DNA from: Proteobacteria bacterium UBA6920
Lineage (GTDB): Bacteria; Pseudomonadota; Gammaproteobacteria; SG8-11
Assembly: GCA_002448875.1 (NCBI GenBank)
Contig: DKAS01000069.1
Span: forward strand, 1-13,916
Length of the DNA stretch: 13,916 nt
Reading direction: 5' to 3'
Shown here: one piece after another, positions 1 to 6,382 of the stretch
Position numbering within the stretch: position 1 is the stretch's first letter
Layout of the letters: every line of letters starts with the position of its first letter
Translations under genes and position numbers: made by a program
Notes under the pieces: generated by a model
Databases searched by the model: none
Told to the model about the DNA's origin: nothing
Seen by the model: only the letters and a program-made list of their open reading frames with translations

Positions 1-2
1 CC

Positions 3-2210
3 CTGAATCCCGCCAGTCACGCCCTGGAGCAATACGCCGTAGATCCCTCCGATCCGGCGCTGCTGGAACAGTGCGTGGAAGCGACATGCCGGGTGCGCGG
101 CGCCATCCAGATGGTGGGCATCCACGGACCGGCGCTGCTGGCCCAGGAACTGGAGACCACGATGCGCCGGCTCGCCGCCGGCGAAGTGGCGCAGGTGGAT
201 GACGCCTACGAGGTCCTGATGCGGGCAATGCTGCAATTGCCCGGTTATCTCGAACAGCTGTATCACGGTCAGCAGGATATCCCGCTGGTGCTGCTGCCCC
301 TGCTCAACGACCTGCGCGCGCTGCAGGACGCGGATCTGCTGACCGAAAGCGCGTTTTTCAATCCCGATCTGTCGGTGTCGTGCCCCGAGTCGCGGCGCGA
401 CCCGGTCAAGGCCACCTGGGATGTACACACCGTCGCCCGGCGCTTTCGTCCCGGTTACCTGGCTGCCTTGCTGGGTTTCATCCGTGACCAGCAGGTGAGC
501 AAAAACCTGAAGATTCTCATTTCCGTCGTCAATAACATCGAACAGGCCAGCCGCTCGCCGCGCCTGGCGCAGCTGATGTGGGTGGCCGATGGTTTTCTTA
601 CCGCCTTGTCAGATGCCAGCCTGACACCCAGCGTCGCCGGCAAGATCCTGCTGGGGCGCCTGGATCAGCAGGTGCGGCGGGTGATTCAGAACGGCGAAGA
701 CAGCATCGATGCGGTGCCGCCGGTGGAGCTGCTGAAAAATCTGCTGTATTACCTGGCGCAGGCCGATTCGCCGTCGCCGTCGGTGCGCGAATTGAAACAG
801 GCGTTCAGTCTGGATATCTCCCTGCCCGATGAGCATATTCTGACCAAGGCCAAGGAAGACCTGTACGGTTTCAATGCCAATCTGATCGGCAATATCTCCG
901 AACAGATTCGCGAGGAATTGTTTGCGGTCAAGGATGCGCTCGATATCGCCGTACACTCCAAAGCCGGCTCCACCGAGGGCATGGAGTCGGTGCTCAATCA
1001 TCTGAACACCGTCGCCGACGCGCTGGGTATGCTGGGCCTGCCCAAGTTTCGCAAGCTGATCCACGACCATGCCCAGTACCTGCGGCCGATCATCGATCAG
1101 CGCGGAGTGCTGGAGGAAGAAGATGTGATGCGCATCGCCGGTGCCATGCTGTATATCGAATCATCGCTTTATGATCTGGCCGCGCCTAATCTCGATACCG
1201 ATACTCCGGGCAACGTCCTGCCAGACGTCGAATACCAGCGCATGGTACGGGCGACGGTGGAGGAGATTTTAAAGGACTTCGCGGTTGTCAAGGATTGCGT
1301 CATCAAATACTGTCAGACGCAGAACGACGCGGAAAATCTCGCCAGCCTGAGCGCGAAGCTGCACGCGATCAAGGGCACGGCGCAGATGCTGCGCTACTCG
1401 GATCAGGTGAATCTGGTCAATGCCATCGAAAGCTATATCAGTCAGGAATGGATGGCGGCGCAGAATCAGCCGGATAAGCATCAGCTCGAACTGTTGGCCA
1501 ACGCCATTACCGGCGTCGAATATTTCTTCGAAAGCATCGTCGAGCGCAGCGTGGCGCCGGAACTGGGTTTGCGCATCGCCGAGGAGAACCTGACCGAGCT
1601 GGGTTACCCGCCGCGCAAATCGCTGGCGGCTCGCGTCGCCGCCAGTGTCGAGGCGCCGCAGACGAAGGAGGAAAAGCCCGCCCGCGAACCGGCCAAGCCG
1701 GTGATCCGCGTCATCGACGGCAAGACCGGCAAGGAGACCGTACACACACTGGAAGTACCGCTGCATGCGGATGACGAGGTGGCCGCCATGGCCGCGCAGT
1801 TCGTTCAGCCCGAAGAGGTTGACGACGAGCTGGTCAAGGTGTTTCTCGGCGAGGCCGAGGATGTCCTGCACAAGATCGAAGCCGATACCCTGGCCTGGGA
1901 GCAGGACAACAGCGACCGCAAGATCCTGCAGAAACTCATTCGTTCCTTTCATACCCTCAAGGGCGCGGGTCGGATCATAGGCGCGACCTCCTTCGGTCTG
2001 CTGTCCTGGTCGATCGAGGAGCTGCTGCGCAAGGTGGCGGACGGTTCCGGCGCCCCGGTCGCGGAAATTTTTTCCCTGCTCAAGAACGTTACCGCCACCC
2101 TGCGGCAGTTGACCGCCGAAATGCAGGGCGAGCCGGTGGCGGATTCCAGTGAGGAGATCCAGAGCCTGATCACCGCCGCGCGGGAAATGCGCCTGGTGGT
2201 TTCCGCCTGA
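3..2210 (+). CDS. ChpA/PilL N-terminal-like Hpt protein, 5' partial, lacking the kinase part
   Basis: The reading frame is open to the left edge, so the true start lies before the window; GTG at 75 is only an internal candidate. From memory of P. aeruginosa ChpA, the alignment runs from about ChpA residue 20 onward, with shared blocks such as LPLLNDLRA and the KNLLYYLA-like segment. That would leave only a few dozen codons missing. Counting from the GTG at 75, a first Hpt-like region has LHAIKGTAQML with His near 430. A canonical Hpt domain follows at about 585-690, with FHTLKGAGRIIG and His near 626. ChpA is a very long CheA-type hybrid kinase for type IV pilus (twitching) control. Here the protein ends about 65 residues after the second His, with no further Hpt, HATPase, CheW or receiver domain. 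It may be a natural stand-alone phosphotransfer protein or a truncated chpA. The homology is clear; the function of the short form is inference. Confidence 0.85.
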   Translation: MNPASHALEQYAVDPSDPALLEQCVEATCRVRGAIQMVGIHGPALLAQELETTMRRLAAGEVAQVDDAYEVLMRAMLQLPGYLEQLYHGQQDIPLVLLPLLNDLRALQDADLLTESAFFNPDLSVSCPESRRDPVKATWDVHTVARRFRPGYLAALLGFIRDQQVSKNLKILISVVNNIEQASRSPRLAQLMWVADGFLTALSDASLTPSVAGKILLGRLDQQVRRVIQNGEDSIDAVPPVELLKNLLYYLAQADSPSPSVRELKQAFSLDISLPDEHILTKAKEDLYGFNANLIGNISEQIREELFAVKDALDIAVHSKAGSTEGMESVLNHLNTVADALGMLGLPKFRKLIHDHAQYLRPIIDQRGVLEEEDVMRIAGAMLYIESSLYDLAAPNLDTDTPGNVLPDVEYQRMVRATVEEILKDFAVVKDCVIKYCQTQNDAENLASLSAKLHAIKGTAQMLRYSDQVNLVNAIESYISQEWMAAQNQPDKHQLELLANAITGVEYFFESIVERSVAPELGLRIAEENLTELGYPPRKSLAARVAASVEAPQTKEEKPAREPAKPVIRVIDGKTGKETVHTLEVPLHADDEVAAMAAQFVQPEEVDDELVKVFLGEAEDVLHKIEADTLAWEQDNSDRKILQKLIRSFHTLKGAGRIIGATSFGLLSWSIEELLRKVADGSGAPVAEIFSLLKNVTATLRQLTAEMQGEPVADSSEEIQSLITAAREMRLVVSA

Positions 2211-2303
2211 TACGGCGCCGCCGGCGGCTGCAACTTGCCGCGAATTGGTCTATGCTTGCCGCTGACGGTATTGACCGGGTAAAGCTGCGGAGGGCGGGGC
2301 ACT

Positions 2304-2711
2304 ATGGCATGGTACAGGCTGGTGATGGCACTGGCGGTGATGCTGCTGGCGGCGTGCGCGTCGGAACAGCGCCTGCAGGATCTCGATGATACTCTGAACC
2401 TCTACCAGGCGAAGTTTCGCTGGAGCAATTTCGACGACATCCTGCGTTTTCACCATACCAGCAAGGCGATGGATCTGGCCGATTACAAGCGCCTGCAGGC
2501 CATCCGCATCACCTCCTACGAAGAAAAGCAGCGCATCATCACCAGCGACCTGGAGCAGGCCGAGCAGGTGGTTATCATCAGCTACTACGACAAGGACAGC
2601 GGCATGGAACACCAGCTGCTGACCAAGCAGGTGTGGAAATACGATGAAGACAACCAGACCTGGTTCCTGGAAAGCGATTTACCGGATTTCACTCACCCGG
2701 CGGCGCAGTAA
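2304..2711 (+). CDS. small predicted lipoprotein
   Basis: This 135-residue protein has a short hydrophobic N-terminus and a lipobox LAAC with Cys18, so it is probably exported, lipidated and membrane-anchored. The mature part is charged and mixed alpha/beta-looking, with no domain I recognise. GGAGG at 2289-2293 lies 10 bases before the ATG and supports this start. It follows the Hpt-protein gene after 93 bases without a clear terminator, so co-transcription is possible. Its last 23 bases overlap the end of the convergent nucleotidyltransferase gene. The lipobox is seen in the sequence; inner versus outer membrane placement is not certain, although Ser at +2 (Cys-Ala-Ser gives Ala at +2) does not suggest the Asp inner-membrane retention signal. 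Function unknown. Confidence 0.85.
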   Translation: MAWYRLVMALAVMLLAACASEQRLQDLDDTLNLYQAKFRWSNFDDILRFHHTSKAMDLADYKRLQAIRITSYEEKQRIITSDLEQAEQVVIISYYDKDSGMEHQLLTKQVWKYDEDNQTWFLESDLPDFTHPAAQ

Positions 2712-3480
2712 ACGCCGCGGCCTGCTGGCGGGCGCGGCGCAGATCCTCCGGCGTGCCGACGTCGAGAAACGGCCGCTCGCTTACCGGCAGACCGCGCACC
2801 CGTAAACCGGCGCGCAGCGCCTGTTGCACCACGTGTCCCATGTGCATGTCCGGCAGTGCCTTGCCGGCAGCCAGCAGCTGCTGCAGGTGGGTGTGCATGA
2901 AATCGCTGAACACCGGGGTCCAGGCGGCGATACCCCAGGTATGGCGCAGCGACGTGTCCCCGGGCTTGATCAGCAGTTGATGAATGACGCCTTGCGCGTC
3001 CAATTCCAGCATGTCCATTTTATCGGGGCGGTCGGCGGGGAACACGCCCAGCAGCAGGTCGCAGCCGGTCGCCTGCAGCCCCTGCAGCAGGCGCGCATAG
3101 GCCTGGTCGGCGTGGAACAGGATATCGGGAAAGCCCAGCACCACAGTGCGGCCGCGCAGCAGGTGGTAGGCCTGATCGACGGAGAACGGCGGTCCGTAGG
3201 GATGGCGGACGATAACGTAACTCAACGACATGTCGACGCCGGTACCGTCGGCGAAATACGCCGGAATATCCCATTTGCCGTTGCGCAGCGCGATCACCGC
3301 TTCGCGGATGCCGGCGCGGCGCAGCTCCTCCAGCAGATACTGACACACCGGTTTACCCGGTGCATTGGCGAGGTCGCCGGCTGTGTCCAGGCGCAGCATT
3401 TCCTTGCTGCCCTGGCTCAGCCCCAGGCGGGTCGCCAGGCCGGCGGCGGGAACCACGGCAATGGGGTCAGCGGCGTACAT
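2689..3480 (-). CDS. nucleotidyltransferase (glucose-1-phosphate thymidylyltransferase-like)
   Basis: This 263-residue protein has the fold signature of NTP_transferase sugar-nucleotide pyrophosphorylases. These transfer a nucleotidyl group from an NTP to a sugar 1-phosphate. PAAGLATRLG at 11-20 matches the nucleotide-binding loop, although the family form is usually AGGxGTRL. Lys26 is in the position of the loop lysine. GFPDILF around Asp119 fits the metal-binding Asp region, and DVGTPEDL near the C-terminus is typical of this family. The substrate cannot be told; sugar 1-phosphate activation for polysaccharide or nucleotide-sugar synthesis is inferred. No sugar-biosynthesis genes are adjacent. 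The ATG sits about 12 bases after the U-tract of the iscU terminator, with no Shine-Dalgarno sequence in that gap. The motif starts at residue 7, so a later start is unlikely. The 3' end overlaps the lipoprotein gene. Confidence 0.85.
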   Translation of the reverse strand: MYAADPIAVVPAAGLATRLGLSQGSKEMLRLDTAGDLANAPGKPVCQYLLEELRRAGIREAVIALRNGKWDIPAYFADGTGVDMSLSYVIVRHPYGPPFSVDQAYHLLRGRTVVLGFPDILFHADQAYARLLQGLQATGCDLLLGVFPADRPDKMDMLELDAQGVIHQLLIKPGDTSLRHTWGIAAWTPVFSDFMHTHLQQLLAAGKALPDMHMGHVVQQALRAGLRVRGLPVSERPFLDVGTPEDLRRARQQAAAFTAPPGE

Positions 3481-3495
3481 AAGGCAAGGGGAAAT

Positions 3496-3527
3496 AAAAA
3501 GACCCGGCTGCGCGTGGCAGACGGGTC
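3496..3527 (-). terminator. intrinsic terminator after iscU
   Basis: On the minus strand GACCCG and CGGGTC (plus-strand arms 3501-3506 and 3522-3527) pair perfectly. An inner CTG/CAG pair extends the stem around a short loop, and TTTTT follows at once. It lies 55 bases after the iscU stop and just before the nucleotidyltransferase ATG, so it should separate the two transcription units. Confidence 0.85.
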
Positions 3528-3582
3528 GGGGATCTGGTGTTCAGAGGTAAAACCGCTGGCAACCGACGCGGGATCCGCGTAC

Positions 3583-3987
3583 TCAGCCGCCAACGACTTT
3601 GCTGGTCTGGTTCTGCTTCGCCAGGTAATCCTCGATGGCGGCCTTGATCGCGTCTTCGGCCAGCACCGAGCAATGCACCTTTACGGGCGGCAAGGCCAGT
3701 TCCGCGGCGATATCGGTATTCTTGATCTGTTGCGCTTCGTTCAGGGTTTTGCCCTTTACCCATTCGGTCAGCAATGAGCTGGAGGCGATGGCTGAGCCGC
3801 AGCCATAGGTTTTAAACCGCGCTTCCTCGATGATGCCTTGATCATTTACCTTTATCTGCAGCTTCATAACGTCGCCGCACGCGGGGGCGCCGACCATACC
3901 GGTGCCCACGCTTTCGTCGTTCTTGTCGAACGAGCCGACGTTACGCGGGTTTTCGTAATGGTCGAGCACCTTGTCACTGTAAGCCAT
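3583..3987 (-). CDS. iscU: Fe-S cluster assembly scaffold IscU
   Basis: IscU is the cytoplasmic scaffold on which [2Fe-2S] clusters are built from cysteine-derived sulfur (IscS) and iron, then passed on with HscA/HscB. The 134-residue protein is nearly collinear with E. coli IscU (128 residues), opening MAYSDKVLDHYENPRNVGSF. It keeps all three ligand cysteines, Cys37 (with Asp39), Cys63 and Cys106 (preceded by His105), and the LPPVK chaperone-binding motif at 99-103. The only difference in length is a short C-terminal tail ending KVVGG. GGAGG (plus-strand 3998-4002) lies 10 bases before the ATG. It follows iscR by 26 bases, so the two are surely co-transcribed, and a strong terminator comes after it. 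Unusually, iscS does not lie between iscR and iscU and iscA does not follow, so its sulfur donor must be encoded elsewhere. Confidence 0.97.
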   Translation of the reverse strand: MAYSDKVLDHYENPRNVGSFDKNDESVGTGMVGAPACGDVMKLQIKVNDQGIIEEARFKTYGCGSAIASSSLLTEWVKGKTLNEAQQIKNTDIAAELALPPVKVHCSVLAEDAIKAAIEDYLAKQNQTSKVVGG

Positions 3988-4013
3988 GTTGATTTTGCCT
4001 CCGTTACTTGCAG

Positions 4014-4478
4014 TCAGGCTATATTACCCGCTGCAACCTTGAAATTCGATCCCTGCGTTTTGTTCGTCGAGATAAATTCACGGGCTTTTTCCGACATGAC
4101 GAATTCAGACAGCTTTATTTCTCCCAGGTAACTGCACAGGCGATCGCTCAGCTCGTCCCACATTTCTGTAATGAGTTCATGTGTTTGGGTGCTTTCCGAT
4201 GCCGGCTTCTTGGTGCGCAGTTTGTCCTCGACGGCATTGACGATTTCGGCGATGGAGATTTCATTGGGGGGCTTGGCCAGGTGATAACCGCCGCCGGGGC
4301 CGCGGAAACCCTTGACCAGGCCACTCTTGCGTAATCTTGCGAATAATTGTTCGAGATAGGAAATAGAGATCCCCTGTTCTTCGGAGATGTCTGCCAGCGT
4401 TACGGGCCGTACGTTTTGTTTCAGCGCGACTTCCATCATGGCTGTAATGGCATACCGACCTTTGGTGGAAATTTTCAT
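4014..4478 (-). CDS. iscR: IscR-like Rrf2 regulator lacking Fe-S ligands
   Basis: This is an Rrf2-family winged-helix transcription factor of 154 residues, closely similar to E. coli IscR over the DNA-binding half (MKISTKGRYAITAMM, the YLEQLF recognition helix with Glu43, and RGPGGGYHLAK at 59-69). The dimerisation helix WDELSDRL at 107-114 is also kept. In E. coli the [2Fe-2S] cluster is held by Cys92, Cys98, Cys104 and His107. The matching stretch here (about 88-106) contains no Cys, and the His107 position aligns with Thr. The single Cys (115) lies outside the site and His100 is out of register. The protein therefore should behave as a permanently apo-like regulator, which is inference. 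GGGAG at about 4488-4492 supports the start. It heads an iscR-iscU operon with a promoter dyad upstream. Confidence 0.93.
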   Translation of the reverse strand: MKISTKGRYAITAMMEVALKQNVRPVTLADISEEQGISISYLEQLFARLRKSGLVKGFRGPGGGYHLAKPPNEISIAEIVNAVEDKLRTKKPASESTQTHELITEMWDELSDRLCSYLGEIKLSEFVMSEKAREFISTNKTQGSNFKVAAGNIA

Positions 4479-4546
4479 GCTCTATATCTCCCAAATGTAA
4501 TTTGCATATCGGCACTATGGGAAAAATCTTAGTGCATTTATCGGAA

Positions 4547-4575
4547 ATAATATAATTGTTGAGTAACTCTCTCAA
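4547..4575 (-). promoter_or_regulatory. sigma70-type promoter of iscR-iscU
   Basis: Read on the minus strand, -35 TTGAGA (plus 4570-4575) and -10 TATTAT (plus 4547-4552) are separated by exactly 17 bases; each hexamer matches the consensus in five of six positions. Transcription would start near 4540, giving a leader of roughly 60 bases before the iscR ATG. The start point is predicted, not shown. Confidence 0.7.
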
Positions 4576-4578
4576 CAA
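4556..4578. promoter_or_regulatory. dyad operator over the iscR promoter
   Basis: TTGTTGAG and CTCAACAA form a perfect 8+8 inverted repeat with a 7-base spacer. It covers the -35 hexamer and most of the promoter spacer, the usual place for autorepression. Its outer positions resemble the IscR type 1 consensus (YYGA...TCRR), but the inner GACT/AGTC core is changed to GAG/CTC. It could also bind another Rrf2 protein. Confidence 0.6.
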
Positions 4579-4819
4579 AGTTTTCGAGGTCATCAAACAG
4601 CTAGACAAATACACGCCTCAACGTCACGGATTGATTTTACATCAAATTCTAAGTTTTTTAACTACCTGAGTGAAACTCGAGGAATTGCCTATATCCGACC
4701 GTAATGTGTTGATTATATATAATAAAATCATAATTTCCAGGTCCGTGGTCACATTTATATTTATATTAAAAAATGCACTTTTTTTTGATTTGCAAGGAGG
4801 ACAAAACTGTAGAAACCGC

Positions 4820-4853
4820 GCTAGGGGTATTCCCGTAGCCCGGTAAAGCTGGG
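4820..4853. other. two adjacent hairpins, possible structured RNA
   Basis: GCTA-GGG...CCC-TAGC (4820-4839, loop TATT, one mismatch) is followed directly by CCCGG-TAAAG-CTGGG (4839-4853, one G-T pair on the plus strand). Neither is followed by a U-tract on either strand, so they are not simple terminators. I could not match them to a known riboswitch or small RNA. Confidence 0.4.
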
Positions 4854-4875
4854 CAAACAGGGGGTGGGGGAGGGG
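4851..4875 (+). other. G-tract cluster, potential G-quadruplex
   Basis: The plus strand has GGG, GGGGG, GGGGG and GGGG separated by 6, 1 and 1 bases, which fits an intramolecular G-quadruplex pattern. On the minus strand the same stretch is C-rich and G-poor just after the TPR gene stop, which resembles a Rho loading region. Both readings are inference. Confidence 0.45.
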
Positions 4876-4921
4876 TACAGCCGTGCGCTCGCTCAGGATT
4901 TGCCCGGGAGCGCCGGATGCA

Positions 4922-6382
4922 TCATTCGGGCATGGCGTTGCGGCCGGCTTGATCGAGGATCTGTGCCATCTGGAAGCGGGCCTGTTTGAGATTTTCCTCG
5001 ATGAGCTGCTTCTGCTGCTGCAGGTAATCTATGGTTATCTGCTGAATATAAGCGCGGCTCTTCTCCAGCAGCCGGGCGACCTTGGTCTGCTGATCGACGG
5101 TGCGCTTGAGATAGGATTCGCGAAAGGTTATGGACATGCCGCTGTATTTATCCAGGGAGGACATCCACTCGCTAAGCTGGCCGGAAAGAAAACGCAGGTC
5201 GCGATAACTCTTGTAAGCCTGCTGGAATTGATGGGTGGCGAAAAAATCCAGCAGGTAGGATTGGGCGGGAATTTCCGGCAGCGATTTCATATCGCCGAAC
5301 CAGCCAGCTTCGGTCAGGGGTTCGCGATCGAGTATGCGGTCGAGAATGCTGCCGTCACGCACCGTTTCGACGATGCTGTCGACGCGGCGCATTTCAGTTT
5401 TCATGACCACCGACGATTTTTCGTACTGGTCCAGCGCCTGGTTCAACGCCTGCAATTTGCTGTAGGCGTAGCCGCTGGCGAGATAGCCCTCCATCACCGC
5501 CGGGTCCGACACGCTGTATTTCAACAGTTCGTTCCAGGCATTGAGTGCCGATTGATAATTGTCGGTGGCGGCGTAAGTCCAGCCCATGCCCAGCAGCGCC
5601 TTGGCCGCGAGGGGGCTGTCGAGACGGATTTCCATCAGCGCCTTTTTCGCCTGCACCGGGTCGTTGTTGCGCAGATAGTGATTGGCCAGGGCAAGATTGG
5701 CCTGTTCGGCCAGGGCGATGACGTCCGGTTCCAGTGACCGTACAGCAGTCAGCTGCGACAACACCTTGATGCCTTCGTCAGTCTTGCCGGTGCGCAGCAT
5801 CAACACGCCCAGGTTGTAGCGTGCATACAGGGAGCGCGCATTGTCGCCTTTGATGCGCTGCAGGGTGCGCACCGCGTCGCTGTTTTTCTCCTCGCGGCTG
5901 AGCAGATTTGCGCTCAGGCTCAGGCGTTCGGTGTCCAGGTCGCCGTCGATATCGCCGCGGATCTGCTGCAAGGCGGTGCGCGCTTTGACCGCGTCGTCCT
6001 GCTGGTAGTAGTAGCGGGCCAGGTAGTACCACAGACGGTTCTGCAATTCGGAGCTGACGCCACGATCCGACATGTCCAGCAATATACTCTGTGCCTGGCC
6101 GGGAATGCCGTAGGCCAGGTAGAGGGCGCTGAGCAGCAGGTTGCCGACGTCCTTTTCCTTGCCCAGGTCGATGAGGTTGCGGCTGCTGACCAGGCGCACG
6201 ATGCCGGTGAAGTAGCTCTGGTCATAGAGATCGAACAGGGTCTCGCGGATGCGCGGATCGTCCACATGGCCCCATTCCAGTTCGAGGTCGCCCGCAGCCC
6301 CGGCTGCGTGGCAGGTGGCGAAGCCCGTCAGGGCCAGAGTCAGCGCCCGCAGGCGGCGCGTGAAATTTCTGCCGGCCATCAT
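4922..6382 (-). CDS. exported TPR-repeat protein of unknown function
   Basis: This 486-residue protein begins with a basic, hydrophobic signal peptide ending near AAGAAG (about residue 30), so it is predicted to be periplasmic. The body is almost all helical with tetratricopeptide-like repeats between about 80 and 310. Examples are the LYARYNLGVLMLRTGKTDEG and LLGMGWTYAATDNYQSALNA types, with the W/L, G, Y and A pattern of TPRs. The C-terminal part (about 400-480) is rich in Gln, Lys and Leu and probably forms a coiled coil. No enzyme motif is visible; TPRs suggest a scaffold or adaptor. Its start overlaps the stop of the upstream gene as ATGATG. GGAG lies 5 bases before the first ATG and 8 before the second, so the second Met (6379) may be the true start. 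It is probably translationally coupled to its neighbour. Confidence 0.85.
   Translation of the reverse strand: MMAGRNFTRRLRALTLALTGFATCHAAGAAGDLELEWGHVDDPRIRETLFDLYDQSYFTGIVRLVSSRNLIDLGKEKDVGNLLLSALYLAYGIPGQAQSILLDMSDRGVSSELQNRLWYYLARYYYQQDDAVKARTALQQIRGDIDGDLDTERLSLSANLLSREEKNSDAVRTLQRIKGDNARSLYARYNLGVLMLRTGKTDEGIKVLSQLTAVRSLEPDVIALAEQANLALANHYLRNNDPVQAKKALMEIRLDSPLAAKALLGMGWTYAATDNYQSALNAWNELLKYSVSDPAVMEGYLASGYAYSKLQALNQALDQYEKSSVVMKTEMRRVDSIVETVRDGSILDRILDREPLTEAGWFGDMKSLPEIPAQSYLLDFFATHQFQQAYKSYRDLRFLSGQLSEWMSSLDKYSGMSITFRESYLKRTVDQQTKVARLLEKSRAYIQQITIDYLQQQKQLIEENLKQARFQMAQILDQAGRNAMPE

Larger units (their letters stand above)
4479..4921. other. non-coding region between the TPR operon and iscR
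   Basis: I see no gene here. The iscR-proximal part (about 4480-4800) is strongly AT-rich and holds the iscR promoter, an FNR-like half-site pair with a 5-base spacer (4631-4645), an imperfect dyad CCTGAGT-gaa-ACTCGAGG (4665-4682) and A/T tracts. At about 4800 the composition switches to GC-rich, with two back-to-back hairpins (4820-4853) and a run of G-tracts (4851-4875). A perfect Shine-Dalgarno-like AAGGAGG at 4794-4800 is followed by no usable start codon. Confidence 0.7.

Noticed and set aside
2217..2228. 12-base GC palindrome after the Hpt gene
   Set aside because: It has no loop or U-tract, so a terminator call is not supported.
4780..4790. T-run after an AT stem as terminator of a small RNA
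   Set aside because: The stem is made only of A-T pairs, and no good promoter with both hexamers lies upstream.
4794..4800. perfect AAGGAGG Shine-Dalgarno-like sequence
   Set aside because: No ATG, GTG or TTG follows at a useful distance, and the next in-line codons run CTG-TAG, so no gene can be supported.
4883..5737. 284-residue plus-strand open frame
   Set aside because: It is antisense to the TPR gene, has no ribosome site and no recognisable domain, and the minus-strand gene has a signal peptide and repeats.
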